DNA of 64,000 nucleotides from assembly GCA_949502235.1 (NCBI GenBank), contig CATBDC010000003.1:62001-126000 (forward strand), in the 5' to 3' direction. Both the position numbers and the translations under genes were made by a program. Source of the stretch: an uncultured Lachnospiraceae bacterium (lineage in GTDB: Bacteria > Bacillota > Clostridia > Lachnospirales > Lachnospiraceae). Positions 43,698-52,696 of the stretch are shown here, piece after piece; position 1 is the first letter of the stretch, and the number at the start of each line of letters is the position of its first letter. The notes beneath the pieces were generated by a model. That model did not search any database. It worked only from the letters and a program-made list of their open reading frames with translations, and was not told where the DNA came from.

Positions 43698-45152
43698 CTA
43701 TTCCTCTATACTAACATAAATTGTTTTTATCTGAAAGTATTCTTCCATTGTCATCTTATGGGCCTCCCGCCCAAAGCCGGATTTTTTATATCCGCCAAAA
43801 GGCGTGCCTGCCGGATACATATCAAAGGTATTTAACCACATCAGCCCTGCATCTATTTCACTGACTACCCGGATCCCACGGTTAATGTCCTGCGTCCATA
43901 CACCCCCTGCCAGGCCGTATGGCGAGTCATTGGCCATTTCAATTACCTCCTCTTCACTGGTAAAAGGAATTGCAGATAGAACAGGCCCGAATATCTCTTC
44001 CTGCGCGATACACATATGGTTTGTCACATCTGCAAATAATGTGGGCTCAATGAAATACCCCTCATTATAAGGCTTCTCTATTATACGTCTTCCTCCTGTT
44101 ACCAGTCTGGCCCCCTCCTTTATTCCTATATCTATATATTTAAGGACCGTCTCCATCTGACGTTTATCAACCAGAGGTCCCATTTCTGTATCCGGTTCGA
44201 GGCCGTTTCCTACTTTAACCTTGGCAAACCGGTCTGCCAATTCCTCAACAAATTTATCATAAATATCCCTGTGAACAAACAAACGGGAACCCGCACTGCA
44301 TATCTGTCCGGCACACCCAAGAATTCCGCCCTTCACCGCCTCCAGCGCCCTATTCCACTGACAATCCGGAAATACAATGTGGGCTGACTTACCTCCAAGC
44401 TCCAGCGTAAAGGGGATAATCTGCTTACCCGCAGTCTCTCCTACGCCTGTTCCCACCTCTGTAGAGCCGGTAAATGCTACCTTTCGTATATCCGGATGAG
44501 ATGTAAGCGCCTCTCCACATTCTCTCCCGCTGCCTGTAACTACATTCAATACACCAGCCGGAAGCTCTTTTCCTGCCAGACGGGCAAATTCCAGGAGGGA
44601 AAGAGGGGTGTTGCTGGCTGGTTTGATTACAATACAGTTCCCTGCCGCCAGAGCAGGCGCCATTTTCCAGCCGGCCATAGATAATGGGTAATTCCACGGT
44701 ACAATCTGGGCTACAACTCCTAAAGGCTCTTTTCTTATAATATTAAACCCATGATTATCCTGCTCCACATAAGAGCCCTCATCCGTTCGTATACAGCCGG
44801 CAAAATAGCGGAACTGATCTACAACGTCTGTAATATCCGCACGGGCTTCCAACAGGGTCTTTCCATTATCTAGTGTCTCAATAGTAGAAAAGTACTCTAA
44901 ATTTTCTTCTACAATGTCTGATATTTTCCACATTATTTCTGAACGCTCTCTTGCTGTTGTTTTTTTCCATGACGGAAATGCCGCCCATGCGGCTTTTACC
45001 GCACAATCCACGTCATCTGAACCAGCCATTGCAATTTGTGCAAGCTCTTCTCCTGTAGCCGGATTACAAGTCTTAAATGTCCTTCCTGACTGTGCGGGGA
45101 CAAAATCACCATTTATAAATAATCCATAAGTCTTTTCAAACCTTATATCCAT
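43698..45152 (-). CDS. NAD(P)-dependent aldehyde dehydrogenase
   Basis: A 484-residue aldehyde dehydrogenase. Rossmann motif FTGSTEVGTGVG, catalytic Glu in LELGGKSAHIVF, catalytic Cys in GQICSAGSRLF and EEIFGPVLSAIPF are complete. It resembles the betaine-aldehyde/gamma-trimethylaminobutyraldehyde group (Ald class ALDH9-like), but specificity cannot be told. Fourth gene of a unit with an ATC-hydrolase-like protein, a BCCT transporter and a cysteine-desulfidase-like enzyme. An aldehyde oxidation step in that pathway is expected. Confidence 0.88.
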   Translation of the reverse strand: MDIRFEKTYGLFINGDFVPAQSGRTFKTCNPATGEELAQIAMAGSDDVDCAVKAAWAAFPSWKKTTARERSEIMWKISDIVEENLEYFSTIETLDNGKTLLEARADITDVVDQFRYFAGCIRTDEGSYVEQDNHGFNIIRKEPLGVVAQIVPWNYPLSMAGWKMAPALAAGNCIVIKPASNTPLSLLEFARLAGKELPAGVLNVVTGSGRECGEALTSHPDIRKVAFTGSTEVGTGVGETAGKQIIPFTLELGGKSAHIVFPDCQWNRALEAVKGGILGCAGQICSAGSRLFVHRDIYDKFVEELADRFAKVKVGNGLEPDTEMGPLVDKRQMETVLKYIDIGIKEGARLVTGGRRIIEKPYNEGYFIEPTLFADVTNHMCIAQEEIFGPVLSAIPFTSEEEVIEMANDSPYGLAGGVWTQDINRGIRVVSEIDAGLMWLNTFDMYPAGTPFGGYKKSGFGREAHKMTMEEYFQIKTIYVSIEE

Positions 45153-45189
45153 AATTTTTCTCCTTGAAGCTGTTTTTTATTAATTAAAT

Positions 45190-46467
45190 TTAATTATTTA
45201 TCATAATCCGGACAATTTCCTCATCCGTCTGCATCATTCCCCTGCTTGCCATCATCCCCACCGCGTCAATTGTTTTATCTACGTCCTTTTTTACAATCCC
45301 TTCTCCGTCTCTGAAGACCTGATGGTGTCTTGCCAGCTCATATCCCATAAAAGCTGTATTTAAAGCCGCTGCAATTTTAACTGCACAGGAAGCTTTTGCC
45401 CCATCGCATATCATACCCGAAATGCTGCCCAAAGTATTTGTAATAGTATGTGAAATCACTTCATACGATGATCCATCCAGCCACGCAATACCTGCTATTG
45501 CTGCACCCGCCGCGCTGACGGCACCGCAGTATGCAGACAGCCTTCCGATTCCTCTTTTCTGGTATACTGCCGTCAAATTACTTATAATCAGTGCCCGGAT
45601 TAACTGATTATCATCTGCATCCATACTGCGGGCATATTCTATCACTGGAATCGAAACTGTCATCCCCTGATTTCCTGAACCCGAGTTAATTACTACAGGA
45701 AACTCCGCACCTCCCATCCTCGCATCTGAGCCTGCCGCCGCCTCTGCAGCGCAGCGAATCCTCACATCATTGTCATAGGAAGCAAGAAGAAGCTTTCCTG
45801 TATTTACTCCATAATCTCCTGACAATCCTTCTTTTGCTATTCTCATATTACACTTAATCTGTAGTTCAATAATCTCTTTCACTTCATCTAATGGCACGTT
45901 TTCTGCAAACTCTATAATACCCTTCAGCTCCATAAAGCTTCTGTCCAGGCTGTTATCTGCTGATTCCCTGGGGGCTTCATCTTTTCTGAATATTGCCTTT
46001 CCATTCTTCTCAATACGTATAATATTAGTATGCTCATCTTTAATTTCTACGAGCGCTGTCTGTTCTTCTGCAGAAACCTCTACAATAATATGTAACGCAG
46101 AATCTGATGCCAGGTGCCTTACTTCTACATATCCAGGTGCGGAAAAAAGGCCCTCTGCTATTTTGCTCTTCTCTATGTCAATATCCTGCAGCACCTCCAG
46201 CTTTCTGTCTGCGCATCCTGCTGCTGCCCCGTAAATCACTGCTGCCTCAATACCCTTTTTACCATTTGTATTGGGTACTGTTACGCTTTTGGTATTCTTT
46301 ATGATATTTCCACTTGCATATACGATAATCTTTTCTGGCATTTTCGAAAGAGTTTCTTTTGCCTTTGCCGCACAAAGAGCAAGTGCTATGGGTTCTGTAC
46401 ACCCTTCTGCAGGTATCAGTTCTTCTCTCAAAATTTGAATATACTTTCTTTTAATATTTGTGTCCAA
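45190..46467 (-). CDS. L-cysteine desulfidase-like / UPF0597 Fe-S lyase
   Basis: A 425-residue member of the CdsB/YhaM (UPF0597) family, related to the Fe-S serine dehydratase alpha chain. Cys23 in PAEGCTEPIALA matches the active-site base of archaeal cysteine desulfidase; LSAYCGAVS, MICDGAKASC provide three cysteines for a [4Fe-4S] cluster. The known reaction is L-cysteine to pyruvate, sulfide and ammonia; another beta-substituted amino acid could be the substrate. The start codon is TTG (46467) after GAGGAG. Third gene of the BCCT unit; a long hairpin precedes it (46510-46545). Confidence 0.82.
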   Translation of the reverse strand: MDTNIKRKYIQILREELIPAEGCTEPIALALCAAKAKETLSKMPEKIIVYASGNIIKNTKSVTVPNTNGKKGIEAAVIYGAAAGCADRKLEVLQDIDIEKSKIAEGLFSAPGYVEVRHLASDSALHIIVEVSAEEQTALVEIKDEHTNIIRIEKNGKAIFRKDEAPRESADNSLDRSFMELKGIIEFAENVPLDEVKEIIELQIKCNMRIAKEGLSGDYGVNTGKLLLASYDNDVRIRCAAEAAAGSDARMGGAEFPVVINSGSGNQGMTVSIPVIEYARSMDADDNQLIRALIISNLTAVYQKRGIGRLSAYCGAVSAAGAAIAGIAWLDGSSYEVISHTITNTLGSISGMICDGAKASCAVKIAAALNTAFMGYELARHHQVFRDGEGIVKKDVDKTIDAVGMMASRGMMQTDEEIVRIMINN

Positions 46468-46509
46468 TTTTTAGTCTCCTCTTTTTTACTATATAGGCCA
46501 TGCTTATGC

Positions 46510-46545
46510 CAGGTGTGGCAGCGGGAAAGGCCGCTGCCACACCTG
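46510..46545. other. Intercistronic hairpin between the BCCT and desulfidase-like genes
   Basis: CAGGTGTGGCAGCGG pairs perfectly with its complement (15-bp stem, 6-base loop). There is no T tract on the minus strand, so it is more likely an mRNA-stability or attenuation element than a terminator. It starts 6 bases after the BCCT stop. Confidence 0.65.
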
Positions 46546-46550
46546 AATGT

Positions 46551-48131
46551 CTATTCTTCTTTTGTCTCTATAACCAAAATCTCTTTATCTGAAACTGCTC
46601 CAAAATCTTCTTTTGCCCATTTCAGAAATGATATGGTCATAATTACAAACACGAAAATCAAAGGCAGCCCTACTACGACACATGCTGTCTGTAATGAGGA
46701 TAGTCCTCCCACCATCAGAAGGCCCAAGGCTCCAAATGCAAGCATACCTGCCCATACAAGTCTCCACCATCTGGCCGGCTCCTCCTGATTCTCACTTTTT
46801 CCTTCCTGAACCTTTAATGTACTAAATGCAAGCGTATAGGCCGCGGAATCGTAAGAGGTTCCCGAAAAAATAAATCCGTTTAGAATTGCAAGTATCAGAA
46901 TAAGTCCTGGCAGAGGCAGTGTCTTTAAAACTTCAACGATTGCCGTGTTGCCTCCGGATGCAGCAAAAATTTCTGAAAGCGCAAGCTTGCCGCTAAATTC
47001 AAGGCTGATACCGTATCCCCCAAAAACAAAGAAATACAGCCAGCAGCCCATAGTACCTGCCAAAAGTTCACCCAGTACCACCTGCTTAATAGTACGTCCG
47101 CGGGAAACCTTTGCTACGAACAAGCCCATAACCGGGCCAAAGGCCAGCCACCACGCAAAATAAAAGGTTGTCCATCCCTGTGGGAATCCCCCCGCCGCAA
47201 TCGGGTCTGTCCAAAGGCTCATCCGAAGGAAATTATCAAACATCAGGCCAATACTGTTTGTTCCAAGATTTAAAATATACATTGTGGGACCAGCCAGCAA
47301 GACAATAAGCAGCAGTCCGTATGATATCACAAGATTGATGTCTGACAGACGGGCAATCCCCTTCTCCAGTCCGAGATATACACTGGTTCCAAATAAGGCC
47401 AGCCATACGATTATGATTCCAACTGTCATTGCAAAATTATTTTCCCAGCCAAACAGCCCATGAACCAGCTCGGCCAGCAGCGGAACGCCCGTTCCTATAG
47501 ATGCCATTGTCGCGCCAAAAATACCAAAGAGAGCCAGAACATCTATAATCTTTCCTAAAATCCCTTTGCTATGCTCCTTTAAAACACCCTGACATGCAAT
47601 GCTGAAGCGAAATGCACTCTGCTTACGCACATAGACAGAATAAGCAATTGCAATTGTAGGAATAATATAAAGTGCCCATGCAGTAAATCCCCAATGGAAA
47701 AATCCATAGGACAGGGCAAATTCTCCTGCTGCCGCCTGGTTAAGCTCACTGCCCGGAATCACCCCGTTTGGCGGCCCCATAAGATACGATAATGGTTCTG
47801 CTACTGACCAGTAAAACAGGGTTGTCCCAATACCCGTACAAAACAGCATCGCAAACCAGGTGATTGTTGAATGTGCAGGCTTCTCTTCTCTGCCGCCAAG
47901 TTTTATTCTTCCATAGCGGCTGAAGGAAAGCCAAAGGCAGAACAGGAGCGCCCCAAGCCCTGCGACTTCAAAAAGCCAGCCAAACTGATTTGTCAAAAAA
48001 CTAAGAAGAGTATTAATGACATTTGCACTTCTATCAGGCGCAATAATAAGGCAAAGAGCCACAACGATTGTAACAGCCAGTGTAGGAACCGCAAGTGTCA
48101 TATCAATCTTTGGACCTTTTGTTTTTTCCAT
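46551..48131 (-). CDS. BCCT family transporter (betaine/choline/carnitine type)
   Basis: A 526-residue, 12-helix BCCT carrier. The family segment FCTGIGTTLFYWSVAEPLSYL and WTTFYFAWWLAFGPVMGLFVAKVSRGRTIKQ are clear. The aromatic-box stretch AWWxxW of BetP reads AWWLAF here (third Trp replaced by Phe), so betaine specificity should not be assumed; other BCCT proteins carry carnitine, DMSP or amino acids. Start 48131 follows AGGAGG by 8 bases; a GTG at 48140 overlaps that site. It sits 12 bases after the ATC-hydrolase-like gene. Confidence 0.9.
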   Translation of the reverse strand: MEKTKGPKIDMTLAVPTLAVTIVVALCLIIAPDRSANVINTLLSFLTNQFGWLFEVAGLGALLFCLWLSFSRYGRIKLGGREEKPAHSTITWFAMLFCTGIGTTLFYWSVAEPLSYLMGPPNGVIPGSELNQAAAGEFALSYGFFHWGFTAWALYIIPTIAIAYSVYVRKQSAFRFSIACQGVLKEHSKGILGKIIDVLALFGIFGATMASIGTGVPLLAELVHGLFGWENNFAMTVGIIIVWLALFGTSVYLGLEKGIARLSDINLVISYGLLLIVLLAGPTMYILNLGTNSIGLMFDNFLRMSLWTDPIAAGGFPQGWTTFYFAWWLAFGPVMGLFVAKVSRGRTIKQVVLGELLAGTMGCWLYFFVFGGYGISLEFSGKLALSEIFAASGGNTAIVEVLKTLPLPGLILILAILNGFIFSGTSYDSAAYTLAFSTLKVQEGKSENQEEPARWWRLVWAGMLAFGALGLLMVGGLSSLQTACVVVGLPLIFVFVIMTISFLKWAKEDFGAVSDKEILVIETKEE

Positions 48132-48143
48132 GCTGTGCACCTC

Positions 48144-48686
48144 CTACTTTTTCTTAGTCAGAGTATACCCACATACGGCCTCCCCGCGGGCCAGAATCTG
48201 CGGAAAGCTTAATTCTATATCCTTACATCCCGCATAAGCAGCATAGTCTCCATGAATCAGCATATCCAGACAGAAATGCTCCATTTCCTCCGGCGTACAT
48301 CCCAATTCTTCAAAAGCTTCCATATGCGGGCACTTCTTAAAATTACATACTGCTTTATCCTCATTTAATTCCTCAACATCAACATCATAAACCAGCATTG
48401 CTTCTTTCGGAAAATCATTCTTCACAACCTCGCGGCAGTCATCTGTCCCATGAAAGTTTTCTGAACGACTGGCCCCGAACCGGCGGGATGCTTCTCTCAT
48501 AACTTCTGCTGCGTCAATCTCCGGATGCAGCTCTGTCAGTGTCTTATAAACACAGTAAAAAAATTTCGACCGATCCTTAATTGCTGATTTTACTGCTTCC
48601 CTAAGCTCCTCGTCACTTGTCGGCTCATCCATTCTGATGTCCTTTAAAAATTTGTCATAATTAGCCTTGTCATCTTTTTTTAACAT
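48144..48686 (-). CDS. L-2-amino-thiazoline-4-carboxylic acid hydrolase-like protein
   Basis: A 180-residue protein of the ATC_hydrolase family: FKKCPHMEAFEELGCTPEEMEHFCLDMLIHGDYAAYAGC with the conserved CPH and the paired cysteines, plus an N-terminal helical half. In Pseudomonas the ATC hydrolase opens a thiazoline ring to N-carbamoyl-L-cysteine, a route to cysteine; many family members are uncharacterised. It heads the BCCT-desulfidase-ALDH-MerR unit. Start 48686 follows AAAGGAGGAG; an in-frame start at 48716 is upstream of it. Confidence 0.75.
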   Translation of the reverse strand: MLKKDDKANYDKFLKDIRMDEPTSDEELREAVKSAIKDRSKFFYCVYKTLTELHPEIDAAEVMREASRRFGASRSENFHGTDDCREVVKNDFPKEAMLVYDVDVEELNEDKAVCNFKKCPHMEAFEELGCTPEEMEHFCLDMLIHGDYAAYAGCKDIELSFPQILARGEAVCGYTLTKKK

Positions 48687-48745
48687 GGTTATCTCCTCCT
48701 TTAAATTAGTATCCAACAGGTTCGCGAACTCCTATCCTTAATCTT

Positions 48746-48776
48746 ATACTAATCTTGGCCGCAGCAACCATGTCAA
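48746..48776 (-). promoter_or_regulatory. Promoter candidate of the BCCT operon, 19-base spacer
   Basis: Minus strand TTGACA (48771-48776), 19-base spacer, TAGTAT (48746-48751). Long spacing is typical of MerR-activated promoters, and the operon ends with a MerR gene, but I see no convincing dyad in the spacer. A GTTCGCGAAC palindrome (48720-48729) lies in the leader. Confidence 0.5.
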
Positions 48777-48806
48777 GCATATTTTCAATCAAAATTTTTT
48801 ATATAT

Positions 48807-48841
48807 AAAAAGAGATGTTATAAATTTACAACACCCCTTTT
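48807..48841 (-). terminator. Terminator after the M29 aminopeptidase
   Basis: GGGGTGTTGTAAATT on the minus strand pairs with TATAACATCTC, followed by TTTTTATATAT. Ends the transcript coming from the pyrE-to-aminopeptidase unit. Confidence 0.8.
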
Positions 48842-48869
48842 AGATTACTCTTTTATTTTCTATTCTTCC

Positions 48870-50903
48870 CTAAAACGGCTTATTTAACTCCTCTGTACCC
48901 TCAAGCACGAATCTTCCATCCCTCAGGATTTCTATTTTCTCTCCAGCTTCCGTCACTACGGTAATACTCTTAAGCTCCTCATAAGGAATCGTAATATCCG
49001 TATGGCAGTGGAAATATGCTTTTGACACATCCTCTTTTCTTAAAATGGATACAGAGTTATCTTTTGCCACAATCTCCTTCCCATTAGGGTTATAAACCTT
49101 ATTATCCTCGCTCCAGCTGTAGCAGGTATCTCCCACTGCAAAGTGAGGCCCCATTTTCTCTGCAATAAGTATGGGCAGCTTATCCTCGATCCCATATTTT
49201 CCCGCGGCTACATAAGCTGTCGTGTTTGTGCCGATAGCAAATTCACCCAGAGGCAGAGTCTTATGCTTATGCAGAACATTATCCCGGATATAGGTTTTGT
49301 TTTGAGCTTCTTCTTCAAAATTCTTGCAATTATAGTCCGCTATCATACCGTCACAGAATGTAATCTCCAAATCCTGATACCTAAGCTCATTTAAATACAC
49401 ATGGCTTACGTGGAGAACACCCTCCGTTCCCTTAAGAACCGGCGAGGTAAATACCTCTCCTACCGGAATGTTCACATCTGCTACACAATTTTCGAAATTA
49501 GTCTCCTTTGAAGGATCCTTAAGCTTTGAAAGCTGAACCTTAAGATCCGTCCGGTTTCCTTCTGCCCCGAAAATGTGCACGTATTTCCCTCTATCAAGAG
49601 CATCAATGATTGTCTGCTGCACCCGCTCATAAGTCTTTGCATCCAGAGTATTAATCTTGATAATTTCCTGAAAAATCTCCTCGTAATGGCTGCCTATCTC
49701 CGGCACAGGCCATGCAATAATGGTAAAGCTTCTCTCATCCCCGGGAATGTAGGTATTCGTTAACTGCCCGGATCTGCTGTCATAAAGAAGCGACAGCTCC
49801 TCCTGCTTTTCTGTTAATTTTATTCTTTCCTCCTTCTGCTTTGGAGAAAATGGCTTTTCCCCAAAGGTTTCCATACAGGCAGGACCTGCGTGGCGTCTGG
49901 CCAGGTCTTTATACTGTTCAAAGGCCGTTCTCATCACCTCAAGCTTGCGCTCCACATACTGCTTATCAAAGAACAGAGCCTGATCGTCCTTATGGTCATA
50001 GTCGTACTGCTTGTTTGGCACAGCGCCAAAAAATCCGGTTCTCATATGCTGGCGCTTCGTCACCACACTGACAGAGGAGCGGTAAATGACAGGCTTAAGT
50101 CCCAACTTCCGGAAATTTTCAATTGCCTTTCTTACCACACGCTCAAAACCGAGCACAAAGCGCATATTTACCGTAGCTTTTATGGACAAATCCTTTCCTG
50201 TATTGACAAATCCCACCCTGTATCCCTCGGTGTATACGTCTGCCATCTTTTGAATCAGCTCCTCCGGAAGGTGATTCAAATACTCTGCGGTTTTTCGTTC
50301 ATTTTCACTGATATACTCACCAAAGAAATACAGATATCTAAGGTCAGATAAGTCAGACTTTTCTATCAGCTTCGCTGCGAAACACCCTTGTGGATCAACC
50401 TGTTCCTTAATTCTGTCTGCCGCGAACACATCACAGTAATCACTTGCATACCAGTAAATCGTTTCCCTGATGCTCCCGGCCCCAGGCAGCTCCGGCTCCT
50501 CAAACTGATTATAGACCTGCACGAAAAGCTCAAAGAGTATTGCCATATATTCCGTCCTGCCCTCAAAGGCATACACAATAGCTCCCCGAAGCTCTGTGTA
50601 AAGGAAGCTTAAAAGCTGGCCGTACTCCTCTCCCAGCATTTTTACAGCGTATACCGGATCTGCGTAGCTTTCCTCATAATGCTCTGGCAGGATATCTTTA
50701 TACAACCTCTTGTTCCACCCTTCAAGCTCTGAAAGGGAAAGCTTTTCATATTCTCCTCTGTCAATACAACTTTTTAACTCCTGTATCATCCCGGCAAATT
50801 CAGACATTTTCCAAAAATAATCACGGAATTTTTCTGGTACGGCCTGTTCCTTACCTATCTCTCTGATCCGCTCTGACACAAGCTCATATCGCTCTTCTAT
50901 CAT
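48870..50903 (-). CDS. M29-like aminopeptidase with long N-terminal extension
   Basis: A 677-residue protein; M29 aminopeptidases have about 410. The C-terminal half carries the metal ligands in order: NIPVGEVFTSP (Glu), LPLGEFAIGTN (Glu), AEKMGPHFAVGDTCYSW (His) and YFHCHTDITIPYEEL (His/Asp). The N-terminal 300 residues are helical and unfamiliar, containing YFFGEYISENERKTAEYLN. Probably cytosolic and metal-dependent, releasing N-terminal residues from peptides. It lies 1 base after the stop of a small membrane protein gene, in an apparent pyrE-led unit. Similar long forms are, to my knowledge, common in Lachnospiraceae. Confidence 0.82.
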   Translation of the reverse strand: MIEERYELVSERIREIGKEQAVPEKFRDYFWKMSEFAGMIQELKSCIDRGEYEKLSLSELEGWNKRLYKDILPEHYEESYADPVYAVKMLGEEYGQLLSFLYTELRGAIVYAFEGRTEYMAILFELFVQVYNQFEEPELPGAGSIRETIYWYASDYCDVFAADRIKEQVDPQGCFAAKLIEKSDLSDLRYLYFFGEYISENERKTAEYLNHLPEELIQKMADVYTEGYRVGFVNTGKDLSIKATVNMRFVLGFERVVRKAIENFRKLGLKPVIYRSSVSVVTKRQHMRTGFFGAVPNKQYDYDHKDDQALFFDKQYVERKLEVMRTAFEQYKDLARRHAGPACMETFGEKPFSPKQKEERIKLTEKQEELSLLYDSRSGQLTNTYIPGDERSFTIIAWPVPEIGSHYEEIFQEIIKINTLDAKTYERVQQTIIDALDRGKYVHIFGAEGNRTDLKVQLSKLKDPSKETNFENCVADVNIPVGEVFTSPVLKGTEGVLHVSHVYLNELRYQDLEITFCDGMIADYNCKNFEEEAQNKTYIRDNVLHKHKTLPLGEFAIGTNTTAYVAAGKYGIEDKLPILIAEKMGPHFAVGDTCYSWSEDNKVYNPNGKEIVAKDNSVSILRKEDVSKAYFHCHTDITIPYEELKSITVVTEAGEKIEILRDGRFVLEGTEELNKPF

Positions 50904-50904
50904 T

Positions 50905-51303
50905 TTAAATAAGCCCCCTTAAAAATATTGCTGCCATTCCTAGCAGGACAGCTCCGCAGATGCCAGTGCCTGCTTTGCAGGTTATGTAATTTTTATCTCT
51001 TTCTTTAAAGCCCCGTATTCCAAGATTCAGGCCCATTCCCGCAAGCACTGCTGTCGCAATTCCTACAATTCCCATGTAGCCGGCCACCTCTCCTTTTGAC
51101 GCAAAAGAGGTGCTGACCATGAGAATCAGAAGGAAGAGCACCAGGCCGGCAAGAACACAGGACTGCGCCCCTTTTTTCGCATGCTTTAATGGCTTCTGTC
51201 CGTATTTGGTGCGAATCAGCTTCCTGCGGCGCCGCTCTCTTTCCTTCGCGGCCTTAAGGGCTTTTGTTCCGTCTTCATCGTCTTTTCTTCCTTTTATAAA
51301 CAT
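50905..51303 (-). CDS. Small two- or three-helix membrane protein (DUF6142-like)
   Basis: A 132-residue protein: a Lys/Arg-rich cytosolic head (residues 1-45, ERERRRRKLIRTKYGQKPLKHAKK), then three hydrophobic helices. The overall form resembles the DUF6142 family of Clostridia; I am not sure of this. AGGAG precedes its start, which lies 29 bases inside the VanZ-like gene. The next gene (aminopeptidase) follows after 1 base. Confidence 0.6.
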   Translation of the reverse strand: MFIKGRKDDEDGTKALKAAKERERRRRKLIRTKYGQKPLKHAKKGAQSCVLAGLVLFLLILMVSTSFASKGEVAGYMGIVGIATAVLAGMGLNLGIRGFKERDKNYITCKAGTGICGAVLLGMAAIFLRGLI

Positions 51304-51766
51304 GTCTTCTCCTTATCAGCACACACAATACAAATACAATATGTCCTGCGATTCCTCCGATTGTATTAAGCAGAAGGTCATCCACATCAAAGCATCCTAC
51401 CTTTGACACAAGCTGAAAGCTCTCTACGCCCAGGCTTAGGATAAAGCTCCAGAACAAGGTAGCAAAAAAGCTTCTGTATCTGCTGGCCATAGGCAGGAAA
51501 AATCCGAAGGGCATAAATATCAGTACATTCCCAAACAGATTTGTAAACATCGCAAATAATCCCACCTGGTGCCGGTACTCCCAGAATCTCTTAATCTCTT
51601 TAAACAGAACAAGATTATAATGATAGTCCTCCATTCCGGTTGTAGTTCGTCCGTACCAGTCAGAAAAAATAAGAAAATATATAATGAATCCGATATACAG
51701 GATGAAACATATTTTCCCGAATATACGGATTCTTTTTCTGGTTTTTACATTCAAAAAAAACAGCAT
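51275..51766 (-). CDS. VanZ-like family protein
   Basis: A 163-residue membrane protein with four helices and the VanZ signature: NLFGNVLIFMPFGFFLPM, FILSLGVESFQLV and FDVDDLLLNTIGGIAGHIV. VanZ raises teicoplanin resistance; most homologues, like this one outside a van cluster, have no known role and may act in the envelope. Overlaps the next gene by 29 bases. Confidence 0.87.
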   Translation of the reverse strand: MLFFLNVKTRKRIRIFGKICFILYIGFIIYFLIFSDWYGRTTTGMEDYHYNLVLFKEIKRFWEYRHQVGLFAMFTNLFGNVLIFMPFGFFLPMASRYRSFFATLFWSFILSLGVESFQLVSKVGCFDVDDLLLNTIGGIAGHIVFVLCVLIRRRHVYKRKKRR

Positions 51767-51782
51767 CCTTTCAGTACCGGAC

Positions 51783-51935
51783 TTAGAAGGTCAGTCCTTT
51801 TTTATCTCTTAACAATCTCGCACCGCCTACAATTGCAATAATTCCGGACGCAACACCCGTCACAATCATAATGATGCCTATGGCAATGCCGGACGCTCCT
51901 GCAAAGCTCATTGACTTATACGCTTTTTCGTTCAT
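51783..51935 (-). CDS. Small membrane protein, 50 residues
   Basis: MNEKAYKSMSFAGASGIAIG... ending RDKKGLTF: one long or two short glycine-rich hydrophobic helices with a positive tail. GGAGG lies 7 bases before the ATG. It sits 12 bases after pyrE and 16 before the VanZ-like gene, so it is very probably translated. Function unknown. Confidence 0.7.
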   Translation of the reverse strand: MNEKAYKSMSFAGASGIAIGIIMIVTGVASGIIAIVGGARLLRDKKGLTF

Positions 51936-51947
51936 AATAATCCTCCG

Positions 51948-52625
51948 TTATTTTACACCATACTGTTCATAGTATGCATCAATCGCTGCTTTTAATGTAT
52001 CATCAATGATTACTTTTCCCTGACATTCTCTGTTGTAAAGATACTCTACAACCTCCTCCATGGTAACGATTGCGCTTGCATCAAATCCGTAAAGCTCCTT
52101 AATCTCATCCAGCGCGCTCCGTTTCCCGCCTTTTCCGATCTCCATGCGGTTTAAGGATACCATAAGTCCCTTAATCTCTACATCCGCCTGGGCCTTAATG
52201 ATTGGAAATGTCTCTTCTATAGATTTCCCGGAGGTGGTCACATCCTCGATAATAACAACACGGTCACCGTCCTTTAATCTGCTTCCGAGAAGAATTCCGG
52301 TATCTCCGTGATCCTTTACCTCCTTGCGGTTTGAGCAGTAGCGGATATCCTTTCCGTAAAGCTCGCTGATAGCCATTGTAGCTGCAACAGAGAGGGGAAT
52401 TCCCTTATAGGCAGGCCCGAACAGCACGTCAAAATCAAGGCCGTATGTATCATGGATTGCTTTTGCATAATATTCCCCAAGTTTCCTAAGCTGTGTTCCT
52501 GTGACGTATGCTCCCGCGTTCATGAAAAAGGGGGATTTTCTTCCGCTCTTTAATGTAAATTCACCAAATTTGAGCACATCGCTTTTTACCATAAATTCTA
52601 TAAATTCCTGCTTGTACTGTTCCAT
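51948..52625 (-). CDS. pyrE: Orotate phosphoribosyltransferase
   Basis: A 225-residue OPRTase. FTLKSGRKSPFFMNAGAY, FGPAYKGIPLSVA and the PRPP site RVVIIEDVTTSGKSIEE are diagnostic. It forms OMP from orotate. AAGGAG is only 2 bases before the ATG. First gene of a unit with three small membrane proteins and the aminopeptidase; pyrD/pyrK are 11 kb away. Confidence 0.96.
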   Translation of the reverse strand: MEQYKQEFIEFMVKSDVLKFGEFTLKSGRKSPFFMNAGAYVTGTQLRKLGEYYAKAIHDTYGLDFDVLFGPAYKGIPLSVAATMAISELYGKDIRYCSNRKEVKDHGDTGILLGSRLKDGDRVVIIEDVTTSGKSIEETFPIIKAQADVEIKGLMVSLNRMEIGKGGKRSALDEIKELYGFDASAIVTMEEVVEYLYNRECQGKVIIDDTLKAAIDAYYEQYGVK

Positions 52626-52696
52626 ATCTCCTTAGACCTCCGTATTCGACTCTTTTCAATTTTATCATACCTGTCATGTAATTTCAATTTAGGAAT

